The notes under the pieces: model-generated
The model's database searches: none
The model's input: only the letters and a program-made list of their open reading frames with translations
Told to the model about the DNA's origin: nothing
Position numbers and translations under genes: made by a program
NCBI GenBank assembly: GCA_018712345.1
Contig: DVHG01000015.1
Span: forward strand, 1 to 58,018
DNA from: Candidatus Onthovicinus excrementipullorum
Lineage (GTDB): Bacteria > Bacillota > Clostridia > Oscillospirales > Acutalibacteraceae
Length of the DNA stretch: 58,018 bases
Direction of reading: 5' to 3'
Shown here: positions 37,302 to 45,975 of the stretch, piece by piece
How the letters are laid out: each line of letters begins with the position of its first letter
How positions within the stretch are numbered: position 1 is the first letter of the stretch

Positions 37302-38293
37302 TACGCATTCTCCTTTATCCATTGATTCTCTTGATAAACCCAGTGATCCAATTTACCATTCAGATCCCAGAGATCCTGCCAGTCATCGGACCCCGGCCAG
37401 AGGAACACCTGCCCCTTGACCAGGCGGCAGTTGCAGTCCGCCTGCCGGATCCGCTCCATAGCCGCCCCGGACAGCGGCTCCTGCACCGCGGCGAGGTTTG
37501 CAGTGATGTTGGCCGGGTTCCCGGAAAACGGGATTGGGGTGTGGCCGCGCGTAACTGCCCACCTGAGACAGATCTCCTGCGGGGAGCAGCCGTGCTCCTG
37601 TGCCAGTTGCTGAATGACCGGCATCTTTGTATCGACGACGTCGTCCGCCGTTCGGTCGCGCTCCGGGCGGTTCGGGCTGCCGAGCGGGCAGAAGCCGATG
37701 ATCCGCATCCCGTGTGATTTGCAGTAGTCGTACAGCTCCGGCTGCTGGAACGAGGGATGCAGTTCCATCTCATTGGCGTACGGCCGGATCTCACACAGCG
37801 GCAGGACGGCCTCAAACTTCGGGATGGTCATATTGCTCATGGCGATCTCCCGCACAAGGCCGGAACGCTTGAGCTCCTCCATCTGGCGCCATGCCGCCAT
37901 AAAGTCCTCCACAAAAAATGGACGGCTGTCGGGATTGCGGCTGTCGCCGGAGCAGCCTCTGGCGTGATAGTTTGGGAACGGCCAGTGCAGGATATAGAGG
38001 TCCAGATAGTCAAGCCCCAGATCTTTCAGGGACTGCTTACAGCTGGCGACCACCTGACCTTCGCCATGCATATCGTTCCACACCTTGCTGATAATGGTCA
38101 GCGCGTCACGCTTCACAAGGCCCTCATCAAACGCCCGCCTGAAAACACCGCCGATCTGCCGTTCATTGCCGTACACGCTGGCACAGTCAAAGGTGCGGTA
38201 ACCGCAGCGGATTGCCTCATAGACCGCCCGTGCGACGGTCTCCTCATCGTATCTGTCGGACCCAAAGGTCCCAAAGCCAATTTCATTCAACAC
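37301..38293 (-). CDS. Aldo/keto reductase
   Basis: 330 residues. The AKR catalytic tetrad is visible: Asp36 in TFDCA, Tyr41 in SVYGNE, Lys in ISKVW and His in YILHWPF. NAD(P)H-dependent reduction or oxidation of a sugar aldehyde is expected; some AKRs oxidise L-fucose or L-galactose, which would fit the fucosidases downstream. GTG at 38293 is chosen because GAGGG lies 8 bases upstream; the GTG at 38302 sits right on that site. First gene of the giant operon after the LacI gene, directly behind an operator-like palindrome. Confidence 0.88.
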   Translation of the reverse strand: MLNEIGFGTFGSDRYDEETVARAVYEAIRCGYRTFDCASVYGNERQIGGVFRRAFDEGLVKRDALTIISKVWNDMHGEGQVVASCKQSLKDLGLDYLDLYILHWPFPNYHARGCSGDSRNPDSRPFFVEDFMAAWRQMEELKRSGLVREIAMSNMTIPKFEAVLPLCEIRPYANEMELHPSFQQPELYDYCKSHGMRIIGFCPLGSPNRPERDRTADDVVDTKMPVIQQLAQEHGCSPQEICLRWAVTRGHTPIPFSGNPANITANLAAVQEPLSGAAMERIRQADCNCRLVKGQVFLWPGSDDWQDLWDLNGKLDHWVYQENQWIKENA

Positions 38294-38316
38294 TATGTTC
38301 ACCCTCTGTTCTGATA

Positions 38317-38340
38317 TTCGTAACGTTTCGAATTCATATA
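38317..38340 (-). promoter_or_regulatory. LacI-type operator and weak promoter before the giant operon
   Basis: The 16-base near-perfect palindrome TTCGTAACGTTTCGAA (38317-38332, one mismatch between arms) lies 24 bases before the aldo/keto reductase start. On the minus strand a TATATG box (38340-38335) directly precedes it, the same box-then-operator order as at the LacI and transporter promoters, but the -35 region is poor. Either a weak regulated promoter or readthrough from the LacI promoter feeds the operon. Confidence 0.6.
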
Positions 38341-38365
38341 AAAAAGAGAGAACCCCCTCTGTTTT

Positions 38366-39352
38366 TTAAATGACGCGGATCGATTCCCCCAACTCCAAAG
38401 CCGCGGGCAGAATAATATCGCGCTTCTCCCCGCCGGCCATCTGCTTCAGGAGCAAAACCGCCGCCTCCCGACCGATCTCGCGCAGCGGCTGATTGACCGT
38501 GGCAAGCTTGGGCGTGATAACCTTACTCAGATCGTGATTGTCAAAGCCAATAAAGCTGTAATCCTCCGGGATTTTTCGCCCCATCTCATTGATGGCGATG
38601 ATGGCGCCGACCGTCATCTCATAATTCGTGACAAAGACCGCCGTGACATCTCTGCCAGACTGGATGATCTCCTTCATTGCCAGGTAGCCGCCGTCCACCG
38701 TAAAATTACCAGTGTAGATCAGGGAGGCATCGTAGCACTCTGCGATCCGCATCGCCTCCTCGTACCCCTTGCGGCGTTCATCAGCTGTGTACAGACCGCG
38801 GGCACCGGAGATCAGCGCAATGCGCCTGTGGCCCCCGGCAATCAACTGATGCACCGCCTGGACACTGATCTCCCGGTTGTTGATCAGTACATGGGAGACA
38901 CGCTCACTGAGGGTAAACCGGTCAATTGCGACCGCGGGGGTGGTCTCAGCCAGGGAATCAAAGATTTTTCCGTCTGTGGACATAGGCATCACAATGACCC
39001 CGTCCACCATCTTGGATTGCAGGAACTGGAGGGACTTCTGTTCAATCGCCGAGTCGCTGCGGCAGTCGCATACCAGAATCCCGTAGCCGCGCCCACGCAG
39101 CTCATCCTCCATCGCACTGATAATGGTGGTACTGAATGTGTTGGAAAGCTCCGGGATTAGTACGCCGACCGTCATGGAGCGGTGCGTCTTCAATCCTCGG
39201 GCGTATTCATTGCGCACATAGCCGAGCTTTTTGACAGCCGCTTCGATCAGTTCCCTGTTTTTGGGGCGGACATTGGCGCCGTTAAGATAGGCGCTGATCG
39301 TTGCATAACCAAGCCCCGTCTCCCGTGCGATATCTTTAATAGTAGCGGCCAT
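38366..39352 (-). CDS. LacI-family transcriptional repressor
   Basis: 328 residues. N-terminal helix-turn-helix with the LacI pattern TIKDIARETGLGYATISAYL, hinge helix near residues 48-60, then a periplasmic-binding-protein-like sugar domain (VGVLIPELSNTF, VCDCRSDS, FIGFDNHDLS). ATG at 39352 is set by homology to the family start and by GGGGGTGAGG upstream. It is transcribed from a strong promoter whose start region is covered by a matching palindrome, so it should repress itself. Same palindromes occur at the transporter promoter and before the giant operon, making it the probable local regulator. Inducer unknown, perhaps a released sugar. Confidence 0.93.
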   Translation of the reverse strand: MAATIKDIARETGLGYATISAYLNGANVRPKNRELIEAAVKKLGYVRNEYARGLKTHRSMTVGVLIPELSNTFSTTIISAMEDELRGRGYGILVCDCRSDSAIEQKSLQFLQSKMVDGVIVMPMSTDGKIFDSLAETTPAVAIDRFTLSERVSHVLINNREISVQAVHQLIAGGHRRIALISGARGLYTADERRKGYEEAMRIAECYDASLIYTGNFTVDGGYLAMKEIIQSGRDVTAVFVTNYEMTVGAIIAINEMGRKIPEDYSFIGFDNHDLSKVITPKLATVNQPLREIGREAAVLLLKQMAGGEKRDIILPAALELGESIRVI

Positions 39353-39370
39353 CGTCCTCACCCCCAAAAA

Positions 39371-39386
39371 ATCGTATCGTTTCGAG
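39371..39386 (-). promoter_or_regulatory. LacI-type operator at the LacI gene
   Basis: Imperfect palindrome ATCGTATCGTTTCGAG centred on CG. It begins 3 bases downstream of the -10 box and therefore covers the transcription start, a classic repression position. Its core CGTATCGTTTCGA is identical to that at 44219-44231. Confidence 0.75.
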
Positions 39387-39389
39387 TCA

Positions 39390-39418
39390 ATTGTACCACG
39401 CGCAAAACTAACCGTCAA
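39390..39418 (-). promoter_or_regulatory. Sigma-A promoter of the LacI gene
   Basis: Minus strand TTGACG (39418-39413), 17 bases, TACAAT (39395-39390), close to consensus. It is followed at once by the operator at 39371-39386 and by the LacI start about 40 bases on. Confidence 0.8.
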
Positions 39419-39457
39419 TACATTTTTTGAAACCCGCGCCAAGCCCGGAAATATGTA

Positions 39458-39479
39458 TAAAAATGCCGAAAATTTCCGG
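39458..39479 (-). terminator. Weak hairpin after the GH95-like gene
   Basis: A 5-bp stem (39466-39470 with 39475-39479, one G-U pair) followed on the minus strand by CATTTTTATA. It begins at the GH95-like stop codon. Stem is short, so termination may be partial. Confidence 0.35.
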
Positions 39480-41714
39480 TTATTCCGCCCAAATTTCAAA
39501 TTTCTGATTTCTTTGGAGCGTTACAGCAATGTAGCTCCCCTTCCCGTCAAACGGCCCGGACGCCCTGAAGCTCCCCTGAAAGTGATGGACCAGCTCAATC
39601 TCCTGGTCCTCCGCCGCCTGAAGGGAGAGATACTGCATTGCGCCGCCGTGGTATTTTACCGATACCAAAATGCCGCCCATACCCCGCAGGTTTTCAAACT
39701 CGATATCCCGCCAGGACTCCGGTACGGCGCGCAGCGGTTCCACTACCCCGTTTTCACAGTAGAGCAGCATCTCCTGAATGGCGCTGAGCGCACAGAATGT
39801 CCCCTCCAATGTGAAGGGGCGGTATGTCAGTGCGCTCAGCCCCTGATTCATGTAGTCCCCGTTGACATGGAACCCGTTTTTCAGGCAGAAATACCGCCAG
39901 AACTGGTTCAGGATCCGGGCCGCTTTCTCCCCGTTGCGCTGGACACAGTAAAACTGCGCCATCCAGGCAAAGGAATACCCGCACCAGTTCCGCGTGCCCA
40001 ATTTTTCCAGATCGGCAATTGTGGCGTCGATAATCATCCGGTCCTCCGGCCAGTCGTAATTGAGCAGGCGGAGCGGAAAGATCGCCATCGCGTGCGAGTG
40101 GTGGCGGTGGGATTCCGCCAGACGCTCTTTAGAATCAAGCATTAAAACATGGTCCGGAGAGACGGCCAGCGGATCGAGCTTATTGAGGATCTTCTGATAT
40201 TTTTCCGCATCCTCCGGCCTGCCCGCCGATTCCGCATACCGGATCAGGCCGCTGAGCGCCGCCCGCATCAGGCTGAGGTCATAGTTGGTGTTGGGGCGCA
40301 TGAATGCCTCTTTATCACAATCGTGGATCTCCGGGGAAGAGGACCACGGCAGGTAATACTTCCCGCCGCGCTCCTCCAACAATTCAATGATGTTCTGCAT
40401 ACTCTTCGCAACATAGGGGTACGCCTGCTCGCGTAGGAAGTCGCGGTCGCGGGTGTACTCATAGTGGCGGAAGATGATGTCGCACAGCCAGAGCTGATTG
40501 GTCGGCGAAAGGGAATACATCGCCCAGCCGCCGAGCGCCTCCCCGCGGATATCCATCACCGCCGGCAAACAGAGGCCGTCCGTCCCGTAATAGGTGCGGG
40601 CAAATTTTTCCGCCTGAGGGGCCAGCTTCATCAGATAATCGATAAAGCACGCACCCTCATCCAGATGATTGGCCTTGCCGTAGGACTGATAGCACAGCTG
40701 CGTGTTCAGATCGTGGTGGTAGTCGCCCTTCCACGGCGGGAGCTCGCCGTTATCCGCCGTCCATAATCCCTGAAGCGGCATGGGATGAAACCCTTTCCGG
40801 CTGCACGAGGCCAGCAGATAATTACCAACGTACCAGCTTTTCTCGAGCAGGGGGTCCGGCAAATCAATGGCGCTTTTAGCCCAGTAATCCGCCCACCATT
40901 CTTTATGTTCCGCTAAGGCGGTATCATACCCCTTTGCCAGCGCACCAGACAGCAGCCGCTCCCCGTGTTTCAGAACGTCTTCCCCATCATGCGTGGAGAC
41001 AACCGTGTAGACGATCAGGCTCTCCTCCCCGCTGCGCAGGATACGGACGATCGTCGCATACAAAAAGGCTTCGCTGACCCGCTGCACAAAGTAGTGCTGC
41101 TCCGCCTGCCCGTATGTTCCATCCACAGTCCGGCTGCCGGTCTCCGGAGCCGGATAGCGCAGATTCTTCATGGAGGCGGTGATCCGCGGCTTGCGGGTAA
41201 ACAGGCGCCGGAGGAACGAATCACTCTGCGAGCCGAACTCCGGATTTTCCAGATGCACCCGGACCTTCGGGCTGTTGACGCGAATATAGCCGACCCGCTC
41301 GTTCGCGGCGATAAAGGCGTTCACCTGCGCCTTGCCGGCGTTCAGCTCCGCCTGTGCCGTGGTGAGATCAAGCACGGATTTCACATTTTCCTGCACGCCG
41401 AGATTGAGCACGATCTTGCCCACGGGCAGCTTGGTGGGCGCCGGTTTTCCGTAGCCGTTCTTATCATAGATCTGATGGATCTTACCCATTTTGCCCGTGC
41501 GGGCAAATTCGGTCAACTTCCGGTATGTAAAATCCGGCTGATCCTGCGGGCGGTAGGAGCAGTCCCAGATATCGCCCTTGTCAATGCTCAGGCGCAGCCG
41601 GTCCGAGGCGGACCAGATGATCGCACCGATGTCGCCGTTCCCGAGCGGAATCCCCTCATCCCAGGAGCGGATCGTCTCCGTGTATTCGATTGTATGCTTA
41701 GAGGGATGGATCAT
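39480..41714 (-). CDS. GH95-like glycoside hydrolase
   Basis: 744 residues. Start SWDEGIPLGNGDIGAIIW and core LQGLWTADNGELPPWKGDYH followed by DLNTQLCYQ mirror GH95, but the catalytic surroundings differ from the fucosidase at 27766-29973 (HHDLNTQLCYQ here, NINTQMNYW there). It may therefore be an alpha-L-galactosidase or another alpha-glycosidase of that superfamily rather than a fucosidase. No signal peptide. ATG overlaps the transporter stop (ATGA) behind GGAGG. With the transporter it forms a two-gene operon controlled by LacI-type operators. Confidence 0.78.
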   Translation of the reverse strand: MIHPSKHTIEYTETIRSWDEGIPLGNGDIGAIIWSASDRLRLSIDKGDIWDCSYRPQDQPDFTYRKLTEFARTGKMGKIHQIYDKNGYGKPAPTKLPVGKIVLNLGVQENVKSVLDLTTAQAELNAGKAQVNAFIAANERVGYIRVNSPKVRVHLENPEFGSQSDSFLRRLFTRKPRITASMKNLRYPAPETGSRTVDGTYGQAEQHYFVQRVSEAFLYATIVRILRSGEESLIVYTVVSTHDGEDVLKHGERLLSGALAKGYDTALAEHKEWWADYWAKSAIDLPDPLLEKSWYVGNYLLASCSRKGFHPMPLQGLWTADNGELPPWKGDYHHDLNTQLCYQSYGKANHLDEGACFIDYLMKLAPQAEKFARTYYGTDGLCLPAVMDIRGEALGGWAMYSLSPTNQLWLCDIIFRHYEYTRDRDFLREQAYPYVAKSMQNIIELLEERGGKYYLPWSSSPEIHDCDKEAFMRPNTNYDLSLMRAALSGLIRYAESAGRPEDAEKYQKILNKLDPLAVSPDHVLMLDSKERLAESHRHHSHAMAIFPLRLLNYDWPEDRMIIDATIADLEKLGTRNWCGYSFAWMAQFYCVQRNGEKAARILNQFWRYFCLKNGFHVNGDYMNQGLSALTYRPFTLEGTFCALSAIQEMLLYCENGVVEPLRAVPESWRDIEFENLRGMGGILVSVKYHGGAMQYLSLQAAEDQEIELVHHFQGSFRASGPFDGKGSYIAVTLQRNQKFEIWAE

Positions 41715-44098
41715 TTTTTGGCCTCCCTGCGTTCGCGCCTGGTCTTCAGGGACCGTGCTTCCCGCTCCGCCTTTGCACGCGCTTCTTCCGCCAGCCGGGC
41801 GGCACGATCGGCCTCCGCCTTTGCCTTGGACTCCTCATAGCGGGCACGGATTTCGTCGTAGTGTGCGTAGTTCTCCTGCTGAATGAGCAGCTTTTTGGCA
41901 TCCAGCCACGGCTTGGCCGCGCGGGTAAATCTGGCGTACTCGTCGCCCGCTCTCTTTTCTCTCCGGTGCAGCTCCTGCTTCTCCTTCTGCAACTGGCGGA
42001 GTTCAGTCTGGAGTTTTTCCCTGGCGGCATTGTTTTTATTCTTCCGGGCCACATCCATCAGCTGGATCTTCTCGTGCCGCTCCAGATTAATCTCATCCTC
42101 GCGGGCAAAGATCCGGTCAAATTCCGTGCGGTCAAACTCCTGAATGCCATTCGGATAGTACCTGGCGATCATCTTTTTAGAGAAGCGCTCCTGCCGGGCC
42201 GTATCAATCGCCTGACGGCGCAGCTCCTTTTCCTCCGGAGTGGACCTGGGCATCGCCCTGGCCTCCTTCAGGCTGATTGTCTGAAGATTGGCGAGCCCTT
42301 CCAGACCGGCCGCGCAGATCTGCTGCGCGCGGCGCACCTGTGCCTGCACCTCCGGGCGCTCAAATTTGTGCACCTCGCGGACGACATACTGGGCGATGGC
42401 GATTTTCTCATTATATTCCTTCTGCGCCGTGTACTCCTTTTTGGCCGCTTTAACAGCGGCCTTATCCCCGGCCTTTTTCGCGGCACGGATTCCGTCCTTA
42501 GTCGGTTTGACAGGTTCCTTGTTGACGTACTCTTCCGCCTCATCAATCAGGTCGATAGCCTCGACAAGCTTCTCAGCGGAGAGCGCGTTGTTGCCATAGT
42601 CCTCAAACAGCGCGCGGATTTTCAAAACCGTGACCATCGCCTTCTGTTTGAGCTCAGTCAGGTCATAGAAGAAGTAGGGGATGGCATTAAGCGTGGCGCC
42701 GATGGCGGATGCAATAATCAGAATGCCGCAGATGCGCTCAAAATACGATTCATTATAGAGAACATGGTAGACATTGCTGGGATCGTAGCCGAGCGCGATC
42801 GCGGTCTCGGCATTCAGGCCGGCCCAGTCATAGATGGCGGGGAGGACCATGCTGGTCACCATACCGACGACGCTGCCGATCAGACCGACGGCGAAGAACA
42901 TGCCGTCAATCCGCTCGCCGGTGATATACTGCTGGTAGTCACGGATATCACTGTTGAGGCTGTAGGTCAGCAGGTTCCCCATGGAAGTGCCAATCCCATT
43001 GATAAACATGCAGCCCATCATCAGCCAGATCAGCGCCCGGCCGGAAACATCCATGACGACCGGATACATCAGCAGGATAAAGAAGATGCTCATCACATTT
43101 GTGTAGATCATCAGCTTCCGCTTGCCGACCTTCCGGACAAGGTAAGGGGAAAGCAGCATGGACCAAAGCGCGGAATTGCCGTAAATGGCGGTGATGATCG
43201 AGTATTCCAGTGGGGAACAGGCGTTCTGATAATTGTACAGCCAAGCCAGAATCGTCGCAAAGGAGGACTCCAGGAATCCAATCCATCCTGCCAGCGAAAT
43301 AATCCAGAAGTATTTATTCTTGGCCACCGCACGCAGCGAGTCCATAAACTTGACCTGGATGACATGCGTCTTGGCCTGCACAATTTTTTCCTCTGTGTTG
43401 GTGTAAATAAAGATGGTAAACAGCAGACCCAGCAGCAGGATCGGCGGATATACCGCTCGGTAGATGCTCATATCGTAAATGGTATTCTGCCCGGTGATCA
43501 CTTTTGCCAGCAGCGGCAGAATAAAGTTGAGCACCGTCGGAGCGAGCGAATCCACAACGCCTGTCACGGAGAATGCGTCCGACCGCTCATACGTGTTGGG
43601 CGAGAGGACGTTAATGATGTTCGTGTAAGAATCGAACATGAACATGTAGAAAAACTGGAATCCGATATTAAAAAGCAGGACGGTTATACATTTCCACAGC
43701 ATGCTCATCCGGTCATAGGGCATCCAGGTGAACCCAATGGCTAAAAGGACGGTTGGGATCGCCATGGTAAAGATGTATGGGCGGAAACGCCCCCTCTTGT
43801 TGCGCGAATTATCGACCATCCGCGCCCGGATGCCTGTCAGCGGAAAACTTGCCAGCACGCTGAGAATGTAAATAATATAAATCTCCCGCGGTGGGATTCC
43901 GATTGTGTTGCCAATCAGCGTATTTCCCACGCTCAACAGCATCGGCTGCACGGCAAAGCAGATGCACTTGATGCCGAAGCCGCCCGCCGCTAAGGACACC
44001 AGCTCCTTAAATGGCATATAGCGCCCCTCCGGCGGATGTTTCCAGTAAGTCCGCAGGTCACCCACCATCTGAACCAGTTTGGTCTTCGCTGAACCCAT
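41711..44098 (-). CDS. GPH-family permease with long charged C-terminal extension
   Basis: 795 residues. Residues about 35-490 hold twelve membrane helices with the GPH loop RARMVDNSRNKRGRFRPY. The remaining 300 residues are hydrophilic, rich in Lys, Arg, Glu and Ala, and predicted by eye to form long helices or coiled coil (for example KAEADRAARLAEEARAKAE near the end). Normal GPH permeases end around 460-560 residues; the lactose permease LacS of streptococci has a C-terminal regulatory IIA domain but this tail does not look like one. Cytoplasmic regulation, oligomerisation or docking of enzymes is possible. Promoter and two operators lie directly upstream. Confidence 0.9.
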   Translation of the reverse strand: MGSAKTKLVQMVGDLRTYWKHPPEGRYMPFKELVSLAAGGFGIKCICFAVQPMLLSVGNTLIGNTIGIPPREIYIIYILSVLASFPLTGIRARMVDNSRNKRGRFRPYIFTMAIPTVLLAIGFTWMPYDRMSMLWKCITVLLFNIGFQFFYMFMFDSYTNIINVLSPNTYERSDAFSVTGVVDSLAPTVLNFILPLLAKVITGQNTIYDMSIYRAVYPPILLLGLLFTIFIYTNTEEKIVQAKTHVIQVKFMDSLRAVAKNKYFWIISLAGWIGFLESSFATILAWLYNYQNACSPLEYSIITAIYGNSALWSMLLSPYLVRKVGKRKLMIYTNVMSIFFILLMYPVVMDVSGRALIWLMMGCMFINGIGTSMGNLLTYSLNSDIRDYQQYITGERIDGMFFAVGLIGSVVGMVTSMVLPAIYDWAGLNAETAIALGYDPSNVYHVLYNESYFERICGILIIASAIGATLNAIPYFFYDLTELKQKAMVTVLKIRALFEDYGNNALSAEKLVEAIDLIDEAEEYVNKEPVKPTKDGIRAAKKAGDKAAVKAAKKEYTAQKEYNEKIAIAQYVVREVHKFERPEVQAQVRRAQQICAAGLEGLANLQTISLKEARAMPRSTPEEKELRRQAIDTARQERFSKKMIARYYPNGIQEFDRTEFDRIFAREDEINLERHEKIQLMDVARKNKNNAAREKLQTELRQLQKEKQELHRREKRAGDEYARFTRAAKPWLDAKKLLIQQENYAHYDEIRARYEESKAKAEADRAARLAEEARAKAEREARSLKTRRERREAKK

Positions 44099-44144
44099 TC
44101 CATCTCACTCCTGTTACTTGATTTTATAAAAGGTGCACCCAAAA

Positions 44145-44158
44145 CAGAAACGTTTCGG
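44145..44158 (-). promoter_or_regulatory. LacI-type operator, downstream site of the transporter promoter
   Basis: CAGAAACGTTTCGG contains the perfect 10-base palindrome GAAACGTTTC. It lies in the untranslated leader, about 70 bases from the other operator, so a repressor loop or roadblock is possible. Confidence 0.6.
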
Positions 44159-44216
44159 GTTTCTGATAAAAAAGAACCGGGCTTCCATCCCAGAAATCAA
44201 GCCCACTCGCCTCAAA

Positions 44217-44232
44217 ACCGTATCGTTTCGAA
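44217..44232 (-). promoter_or_regulatory. LacI-type operator overlapping the transporter transcription start
   Basis: ACCGTATCGTTTCGAA, sharing the 13-base core CGTATCGTTTCGA with the site at the LacI gene. It begins 1-2 bases after the -10 box. Confidence 0.75.
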
Positions 44233-44233
44233 T

Positions 44234-44262
44234 ATTGTAACATCCTGCATAAAAAAAATCAA
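44234..44262 (-). promoter_or_regulatory. Sigma-A promoter of the transporter-GH95-like operon
   Basis: Minus strand TTGATT (44262-44257), 17 bases, TACAAT (44239-44234). The same spacing and the same -10 box as the LacI promoter, again followed directly by a palindromic operator. The stretch 44099-44343 holds this control region and no gene. Confidence 0.8.
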
Positions 44263-44335
44263 TGGAGAAACGATTATTTAGCGTTAATTTGTGCATATTG
44301 TGAACGCACTGTGAAAATTAATGTGGAACATTCAT

Positions 44336-44376
44336 AAAAACGCGGGACCGGTGTTCCCTAAAAAGGCACCGGCCCC
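44336..44376 (-). terminator. Rho-independent terminator of the stand-alone GH29 gene
   Basis: Ten-base-pair stem (44344-44353 with 44367-44376, one G-U pair) and a 13-base loop, followed on the minus strand by GCGTTTTT. It lies about 30 bases after the GH29 stop. Confidence 0.85.
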
Positions 44377-44406
44377 TGTCAAAATCAGGTGCGCATATTT
44401 TCCGGA

Positions 44407-45870
44407 TCAGTCCACATCCACGCAGATACACATCGGGATCTCATTCACGCGCTTGGCGCCGAGGTCAATCTCCAGATATTTTTCATTCTGAACGTAGGGC
44501 AGATTCCCCTGCTGCCCGAGGATTCGCACGCCCTTGAGTTGATAGCGGATCCCGCCCTCATTGGCATGGCGCAGGCTGTGGATTCGCAGCTTTGCGGGCA
44601 GCTTACTGCCCATGGGGAAAACATAGATCTTCCCCGGTTTGGTGGTAAAACAGAAATTTTTTGAAGAGAATTTTTTGCTCTCCTTAAAGGCGCCGTTCTT
44701 GGACTCCTTCCCCTCGGAAGCGCACACTTCAAAAGGCGTGGAGCCATAAATGGCCTCCCCGTTTACGGCGAGCCAATCGCCGATCCGGCAGAGGACCTCT
44801 TTTTCCTCCCGGCAGATGGTTCCGTCCGGTTTGGGGCCGACATTGAGCATATAGCAGCCGTTTTTGGAGACGACCTCGATCATGTTGCGGATAATCTCCG
44901 CCGCGGGCTTAAAGGCATTCCCCTCCGTGTAGCCCCAGGAATTTTTGGCAATGGAGGTGTCATTCTGCCACAGCTCCCGCGCGACGCCGTTGATCTGCCC
45001 GCGCTCAACATCAAAGACCGCGCAGCCGTCAAAAATCGCGCCCCACTTATAGAACACGCAGACTTCCTTCCCCCACTCCAGGCCGCGGTTATAGTAGTAC
45101 GCCAGGAACTTTTTGACGTATGGGCGGAACTCGTTTTTCTGAATCCACCAGTCGAAGTAGACGCCGAGCGGCTGATTCCGATCGATCATCTCACAGGCGG
45201 AGGCGAGCCAATCCTCAAGATACTCTTTGGTCGGCGTGATCTCCTGATCGGTCTTGTCAATATTTCCGCTGGGCGGCATGTACGCCGGGCCGTACAGATC
45301 GGGATATTCATTCCGGGCGACCTCGGAATCCGGATAGAATTTGCGCGCGCCGTTGAAAAACCAGAAGTGCTCCGCGCGGTGGTTGCTCATCAAAAAGCCC
45401 AGTCCGGCCCTGTCGCACGCCGCATGCAGCTCCGCCATATAGTCCCGGCCGTTGAGCGCCATCATGTTCCACCGGTTCAGATCACTCTCGTAGAGCTTGA
45501 CCCCATCGTGGTGCTCACCAACGGGCATGATATAACGCGCTCCGCTGCGTTTGAACAGCTCAACCCACTCGTCGGCGTCAAATTTTTCCGGTTTGAACAA
45601 CTCGATAAAATTGCGGTACTCAAACCCCTTGCCGTATTTTTTCAGGTGGTGCAGGTTGCTCCGCGTACCCATTTTATACATCAGGCGCGGATACCACTCC
45701 GATTCACACGCCGGGACGGAGAACACGCCCCAGTGGATAAAAACACCGAACCGCTGTGCGCGATACCAGGAGGGGATTTGAAACTGGGAGAGGCTCTCCC
45801 AGTTATCCTTAAATTTTCCGTTGGCAATGACTTCATCAATTTTTTGCAGGTATTCCTGTATACGATCCAT
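44407..45870 (-). CDS. GH29 alpha-L-fucosidase (copy 2)
   Basis: 487 residues, the same length as copy 1 at 29979-31442 and similar throughout. FGVFIHWGVFSVPA, PVGEHHDGVKLYES, SNHRAEHFWFFNGA, and nucleophile Asp240 in VYFDWWIQK. Loops around residues 175-215 differ from copy 1, so linkage preference may differ. No signal peptide. ATG is 7 bases behind AAGGAG. It has its own promoter (45946-45975) and terminator, separate from the LacI-controlled operons; the AraC-type regulator at 46286 is the nearest candidate for its control. Confidence 0.93.
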   Translation of the reverse strand: MDRIQEYLQKIDEVIANGKFKDNWESLSQFQIPSWYRAQRFGVFIHWGVFSVPACESEWYPRLMYKMGTRSNLHHLKKYGKGFEYRNFIELFKPEKFDADEWVELFKRSGARYIMPVGEHHDGVKLYESDLNRWNMMALNGRDYMAELHAACDRAGLGFLMSNHRAEHFWFFNGARKFYPDSEVARNEYPDLYGPAYMPPSGNIDKTDQEITPTKEYLEDWLASACEMIDRNQPLGVYFDWWIQKNEFRPYVKKFLAYYYNRGLEWGKEVCVFYKWGAIFDGCAVFDVERGQINGVARELWQNDTSIAKNSWGYTEGNAFKPAAEIIRNMIEVVSKNGCYMLNVGPKPDGTICREEKEVLCRIGDWLAVNGEAIYGSTPFEVCASEGKESKNGAFKESKKFSSKNFCFTTKPGKIYVFPMGSKLPAKLRIHSLRHANEGGIRYQLKGVRILGQQGNLPYVQNEKYLEIDLGAKRVNEIPMCICVDVD

Positions 45871-45945
45871 TCTACTACTCCTTTGACATGCAAAATCATC
45901 ATCAATTCTCCGGCGAGCGCTTCCGCCGGGTACTGCGCTGCCCCT

Positions 45946-45975
45946 ATTTTACCGCATAATTGATATCGTTGTAAA
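45946..45975 (-). promoter_or_regulatory. Promoter of the stand-alone GH29 gene, with leader hairpin
   Basis: Minus strand TTTACA (45975-45970), 18 bases, TAAAAT (45951-45946). The roughly 70-base leader contains a GC-rich hairpin (CCGGCG with CGCCGG, 45910-45915 and 45924-45929) without a T tract. The rest of the gene-free interval 45871-46285 holds the AraC promoter region; a 78-codon minus frame there lacks a start signal. Confidence 0.6.

Noticed and set aside
41861-43744. Long plus-strand open frame (627 codons) opposite the permease
   Set aside because: Hydrophobic codons read backwards give charged filler; no family and no ribosome site.
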